DNA from: an uncultured Collinsella sp.
Lineage (GTDB): Bacteria; Actinomycetota; Coriobacteriia; Coriobacteriales; Coriobacteriaceae
Assembly (NCBI GenBank): GCA_902470895.1
Contig: CABRID010000084.1
Location: 1-8,770, forward strand
DNA: 8,770 nt
Reading direction: 5' to 3'
Position numbers and translations under genes: made by a program. Shown here piece by piece: positions 5,885 through 8,770 of this stretch. The notes under the pieces were generated by a model. It did no database searches, was not told the DNA's origin, and saw only the letters and a program-made list of their open reading frames with translations. Numbering within the stretch: the first letter of the stretch is position 1; every line of letters begins with the position of its first letter.

Positions 5885-7705
5885 ATGTCCGTTGAGGTCA
5901 TGAGGACTGTGATCGAGGCCGCCGAGGGTCGCGTGCCCGTCGACACGCTGTTTACCAATGCGCAGATCGTCGACGTGTATGGCCAGCGTGTGGCGCCCGG
6001 TAGCGTTGCCGTCAAGGACGGTGTGATCGTCGGCGTGCTCTACGATGGTCGCGACGATGCTGCTGGCACCTACGAGGCAACTGAGGTCATCGACTGCCAG
6101 GGTCGCTATCTCGCTCCCGGTTTTATTGACGGGCATCTGCATATCGAGTCTTCGAACATCCGCCCCGCCGAGTATGCTCGCATGGCCGCGACGCGCGGTA
6201 CTACCACCGCCATTGCCGACAGCCACGAGATTGCCAATGTTGCCGGTCTCGACGGCTTGCGCTTTATGATCGAGGACGGCCGCCGCGCACCCATCTCCAT
6301 CAAGTACATGATGCCTTCGTGCGTGCCCGCGCTGCCCGACGAGCAGGCCGGTGCCGTTATTTCGGCTGCCGATATGCAGGCGTTTTTTGCCGAGCATCCA
6401 GGCGATGTCTTTGGTCTGGGCGAAATGATGAACCTGCCGGGCGTCTTTATGGCCGACCCCGAGACCTGTGCTCGCATCGATGCTGCCAACCAGACGCCGT
6501 CCAAGCAGGTCGACGGCCATGCGCCGCTCGTTGCCGGTAAGGACCTCAACGCCTATGCCGCAGCGGGCATTATCGCCGACCACGAGTCGACGATTCCCGA
6601 GGAGGCGCTCGACAAGCTATCCCGCGGCATGTATGTGATGCTGCGTGAGGGCACGTGCAGCCACGACCTGGCCAATTTGTCCCCGATGCTGCTGGAGAAT
6701 CCCGCGCGCGCCCGCCGCTGCTGTTTTGCGACTGACGACCGTGCTCCCTCCGATGCGCTTTCGACCGGTATGATCGACAACGCCTGCCGCGTGGCTATCG
6801 AGGCCGGTATTGACCCCGTGGTTGCCATCTCTATGGCGTCCCTTTCTACGGCCGAGGCGTTTGGTCTGGACCACGGTTGTCGCGACCCGCACGAGCTCCG
6901 CGGCGCAATCGCCCCGGGCAAGCGCGCTGACCTGCTGTTGCTCGATGACCTGACGTTTGCTAAGGCTCCGCATCGTGTTTATGCCGCCGGTGCCCTGGTG
7001 GCGCAGGATGGCACCTTTGTGGGCGAGATTGCACCCGAGATGGCCGAGGTTGCAGCCCTTGCCGATGAGCTGCGCGCCTCCGTTAAGCTGCCGAAGCTTT
7101 CGCTCGACGTATTCGACTATGCCTTTAAGCCGGGCGAGGCCGTGATTGACGTGGTACCGGGTAAGGCCATCACGGGCGTGGCTCGCCCCGAGAGTGCCGA
7201 GGGTCTGCGCCGCATTATGCTGATCGAGCGTCACGGCCGCGGCGTGTCGCTGCAGGCCGAGGGCGCCGATGGCGACGGCCCCGCTGGCCTGGGCCTGGTC
7301 GGCAAGCATATCGGTCGCGGCTGGGTGCGCGGTTTCACCATCACCGGTGGTGCCATTGCCTCCACGATCGGCCACGACTCGCACAACGTGTGCGTGGTGG
7401 GCGACAATGCGGCGGATATGATGGCTGCCGTCGAGGCCGTGGGCCAGGGCGGCCACGTGCTGGTGCGCAACGGCGAGGTCGTGGCGCGCATTCCGCTGGC
7501 GCTCGGTGGCCTTATGAGCGAGGGCACGGCCGAGGACGTTGCCGCGCAGCACGACGACTTTATGGTCAAGGCGCGCGCCATGGGTATTGAGCCGCCGCTC
7601 GACCCCATCATGGGCATTATCTTCCTGCCCCTGCCGGTCATCCCGACGCTCCGCATCCGCCCCGAGGGCATGTTCGACGTTACAACCTTCACCTATGCCG
7701 ACTAG
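5885..7705 (+). CDS. ade: Adenine deaminase
   Basis: Cytosolic metal-dependent amidohydrolase that converts adenine to hypoxanthine and ammonia in purine salvage. 606 residues, slightly longer than E. coli Ade. The N-terminal composite domain (about 1-75) leads to PGFIDGHLHIESS (78-90) with the metal-binding His84 and His86. Further family motifs are DSHEIANV (112-119), GEMMNLPGV (179-187), DGHAP (210-214), the ADHES segment (about 231-235), ATDDR (282-286) and GAIAPGKRADLL (340-351). The extra C-terminal domain typical of Ade, with TIGHDSHNVCVVG (494-506) and the LPLPVIPTLRIRPEG end, separates it from dihydroorotases and imidazolonepropionases. The start at 5885 follows AAAGGAG by 5 nt; the frame is open back to an ATG at 5804, but that part overlaps the promoter and hairpin and is not protein-like. 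No purine gene is adjacent, and it appears monocistronic. The stop codon lies inside the first copy of an 18-bp repeat. Confidence 0.95.
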   Translation: MSVEVMRTVIEAAEGRVPVDTLFTNAQIVDVYGQRVAPGSVAVKDGVIVGVLYDGRDDAAGTYEATEVIDCQGRYLAPGFIDGHLHIESSNIRPAEYARMAATRGTTTAIADSHEIANVAGLDGLRFMIEDGRRAPISIKYMMPSCVPALPDEQAGAVISAADMQAFFAEHPGDVFGLGEMMNLPGVFMADPETCARIDAANQTPSKQVDGHAPLVAGKDLNAYAAAGIIADHESTIPEEALDKLSRGMYVMLREGTCSHDLANLSPMLLENPARARRCCFATDDRAPSDALSTGMIDNACRVAIEAGIDPVVAISMASLSTAEAFGLDHGCRDPHELRGAIAPGKRADLLLLDDLTFAKAPHRVYAAGALVAQDGTFVGEIAPEMAEVAALADELRASVKLPKLSLDVFDYAFKPGEAVIDVVPGKAITGVARPESAEGLRRIMLIERHGRGVSLQAEGADGDGPAGLGLVGKHIGRGWVRGFTITGGAIASTIGHDSHNVCVVGDNAADMMAAVEAVGQGGHVLVRNGEVVARIPLALGGLMSEGTAEDVAAQHDDFMVKARAMGIEPPLDPIMGIIFLPLPVIPTLRIRPEGMFDVTTFTYAD

Positions 7706-7762
7706 TCATCGGGGACGTTCTTAAACGACTAGTCGTCGGGGACACTCTTTGGCGGGCTGCCT
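7699..7762. repeat. Tandem 18-bp repeat and GGGGAC-type element at the end of ade
   Basis: CGACTAGTCATCGGGGAC (7699-7716) is repeated at 7726-7743 with a single change (A to G at the tenth base), a period of 27 bp. Each copy contains the palindrome ACTAGT. The first continues as GTTCTT and the second as ACTC followed by TTTGGCGG (7748-7755), matching the word order seen after tyrS. The ade stop codon TAG (7703-7705) is inside the first copy, so the element has grown from, or into, the end of the coding region. Confidence 0.75.
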
Positions 7763-7776
7763 GACGCCGCGACCGT

Positions 7777-7813
7777 AGGACCTCTGGCATGTGTGAGCTA
7801 TTTGCCAGGTCCT
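7777..7813 (+). other. Imperfect hairpin downstream of ade
   Basis: AGGACCT (7777-7783) pairs with AGGTCCT (7807-7813) and GGCA (7786-7789) with TGCC (7803-7806), with a two-base bulge CT and a 13-nt loop. Only a weak TTG follows, so it is not a canonical terminator. It may be the 3' structure of the ade transcript, for which no better terminator is visible before the HAD gene. Confidence 0.45.
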
Positions 7814-7841
7814 TGAAACGTTTGCGCCCGCGGAGTCTTAT
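7813..7841 (+). promoter_or_regulatory. Candidate sigma-70-type promoter of the HAD gene
   Basis: TTGAAA (7813-7818, five of six matches to TTGACA) is separated by 17 bp from TCTTAT (7836-7841, four of six matches to TATAAT). A start at about 7847-7849 would place the 5' end of the RNA inside the upstream arm of the long hairpin at 7845-7906. Confidence 0.5.
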
Positions 7842-7844
7842 TTG

Positions 7845-7906
7845 AGCTCCCTTTGGGTACGTTGGAATCGGATACACGTTCGATTCCAACAAGCCCGAAG
7901 GGAGCT
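7845..7906 (+). promoter_or_regulatory. Long stem-loop in the HAD-gene leader that covers the ribosome binding site
   Basis: The outer arm 7845-7858 (AGCTCCCTTTGGGT) pairs with 7893-7906 (GCCCGAAGGGAGCT): 14 pairs, two of them G-U. After a two-by-two internal loop, GTTGGAATCG (7861-7870) pairs perfectly with CGATTCCAAC (7881-7890) around a 10-nt loop. The ribosome binding site AAGGGAG (7898-7904) is wholly in the 3' arm, and the ATG at 7912 begins 5 nt after the stem. A TTTT run (7906-7909) follows, so it also has some terminator character. The arrangement suggests translational or transcriptional control of the next gene. The pairing is seen directly; the regulatory role is inference. Confidence 0.75.
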
Positions 7907-7911
7907 TTTCT

Positions 7912-8706
7912 ATGTTTAAACTGATTGCATCCGATATGGACGGCACACTGCTTGACGAAAACGGCCAGGTGCCTCCCGAGACCTACGAATTGATTCTGGC
8001 GCTACACGAGCATGGCGTGCATTTCGCCGCATCGTCAGGTCGTCGCTACGATCGCCTGTGTGAGTTCTTTGCGCCCGTTCGCGACAAGATGGACTTTGTT
8101 GCCGCTAACGGCGCCCAAGTCTACGCCGACGGTAAGATGGTAGACCGTGAGGTGTATTCGCACCTGGCGATTCGAAGGCTCGCCCAAGCCGTCAGGACGT
8201 TTCCCAATCTGCATCTTGCGCTCTTTGACCGAACCAAGTCCTTCTTGCTCGATGACGAGTGCAAGTTCGTGCGTGAGGTCGATAAGGACCTTCCCAATGC
8301 CGAGCGCATTTGGGAGCTGCCCGATCCCAGCGTAAATATCATCAAGGCGAGTATCTTTTGCGATGACTGTGCCGTTATGGACAGTGCCTACGTACTGCAG
8401 CGCGAGCTTGGCCAGCTTTTTACCTTTGCGCCTTCTGGAAACGCATGGATCGATGCCATGCAGCCTGGTGTGTCGAAGGCCTCGGGAATCGAGCAGCTCA
8501 TGGAGCACTATGGCGTCGAACGCGACGAGGTCATGGCGTTTGGCGACTCGATGAACGACTACGAGATCATTCGCTTTGTCGGCACGGGCTGCGCGATGGA
8601 AAATGCGCGCCCCGCGCTCAAGGCGGTGGCCGATCGCGTCGTAGGCTGCAACCGCGACCACGCCGTTCAGCATGAGCTCCGTCGCGTGCTGGAGAGTCTC
8701 TCCTAA
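7912..8706 (+). CDS. Cof-type HAD-superfamily (subclass IIB) phosphatase
   Basis: 264 residues, normal for Cof/YidA-type enzymes, which hydrolyse sugar phosphates or phosphorylated cofactors in the cytosol with Mg2+. HAD motif I is DMDGT (nucleophile Asp8, acid/base Asp10), motif II is the ASSGR segment (Ser41/Ser42), motif III is Lys189 in GVSKASGIEQL, and motif IV is FGDSMNDYEII (Asp212, Asn215, Asp216). The region between motifs II and III (about 80-180) is the C2B-type cap that sets substrate choice, and nothing in it lets me name the substrate. The start is fixed both by GGGAG 7 nt upstream and by the usual spacing of motif I from the N-terminus. The ribosome binding site lies in a strong hairpin. 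Codon use is less biased than in tyrS, with more A/T-ending codons. It has its own likely promoter and is separated from ade by 206 bp. Confidence 0.93.
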   Translation: MFKLIASDMDGTLLDENGQVPPETYELILALHEHGVHFAASSGRRYDRLCEFFAPVRDKMDFVAANGAQVYADGKMVDREVYSHLAIRRLAQAVRTFPNLHLALFDRTKSFLLDDECKFVREVDKDLPNAERIWELPDPSVNIIKASIFCDDCAVMDSAYVLQRELGQLFTFAPSGNAWIDAMQPGVSKASGIEQLMEHYGVERDEVMAFGDSMNDYEIIRFVGTGCAMENARPALKAVADRVVGCNRDHAVQHELRRVLESLS

Positions 8707-8770
8707 TCCGGCAGATGGGGACGTTCCTTTTAATATGAGCAGGACATTGTCAAGAGGCAAAATCGGGCCT
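8707..8770. other. Downstream flank with third GGGGAC-type repeat copy; no gene seen
   Basis: GGGGACGTTC (8717-8726), identical to 7711-7720 behind ade, starts 11 nt after the HAD stop codon and continues as CTTTT. The remaining bases to 8770 hold no convincing terminator, ribosome binding site or open frame. The window ends here, so the element may be cut. Confidence 0.55.

Noticed and set aside
6617..7552. 311-codon minus-strand open frame opposite ade
   Set aside because: Antisense shadow without a ribosome binding site or motifs.
7861..7890. Possible tRNA T-arm (TTCGATTCC)
   Set aside because: The T-loop-like word lies in the loop and 3' arm of a 10-bp inverted repeat; there is no acceptor, D or anticodon arm around it.

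Overview
The window is a GC-rich, ordinary chromosomal stretch that looks like a gut Actinomycetota of the class Coriobacteriia, most likely Collinsella or a close relative. That assignment is an inference from base composition, strong GGAGG-type ribosome binding sites, the type of tyrosyl-tRNA synthetase, and GGGGAC-type intergenic repeats of a kind I associate with this group; no search was run. The first 46 bases are not genomic. They are the end of an Illumina P7 primer, an 8-base i7 index and the Nextera/Tn5 read-2 adapter ending in the 19-bp mosaic end, so real sequence begins at base 47.

Layout. A class A penicillin-binding protein gene runs leftwards from 2232 and is cut by the adapter junction, so its 3' end is missing; its proline/threonine/glycine tail is low-complexity DNA. 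A 162-bp divergent intergenic region separates it from four genes that all run rightwards: a U32-family protein (2395-4353), tyrosyl-tRNA synthetase tyrS (4450-5661), adenine deaminase ade (5885-7705) and a Cof-type HAD hydrolase (7912-8706). All starts were set by clear Shine-Dalgarno sequences 5 to 7 nt upstream. For the PBP, the U32 gene and ade these starts are shorter than the longest open frame.

The genes are housekeeping functions without an obvious shared pathway: cell-wall synthesis, probable RNA modification (U32), tRNA charging, purine salvage, and sugar-phosphate or cofactor-phosphate hydrolysis. tyrS ends in a strong intrinsic terminator. ade and the HAD gene each have their own plausible promoter and structured leader, so they look like separate transcription units; U32 and tyrS may be partly co-transcribed.

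No new defence system, prophage, CRISPR array or insertion sequence is visible. The parts that most repay attention are non-coding: a long stem-loop that buries the ribosome binding site of the HAD gene, a terminator-like hairpin between the ade promoter and its start codon, a family of GGGGAC intergenic repeats after three successive genes, and the library adapter, which has created false protein ends on both strands.
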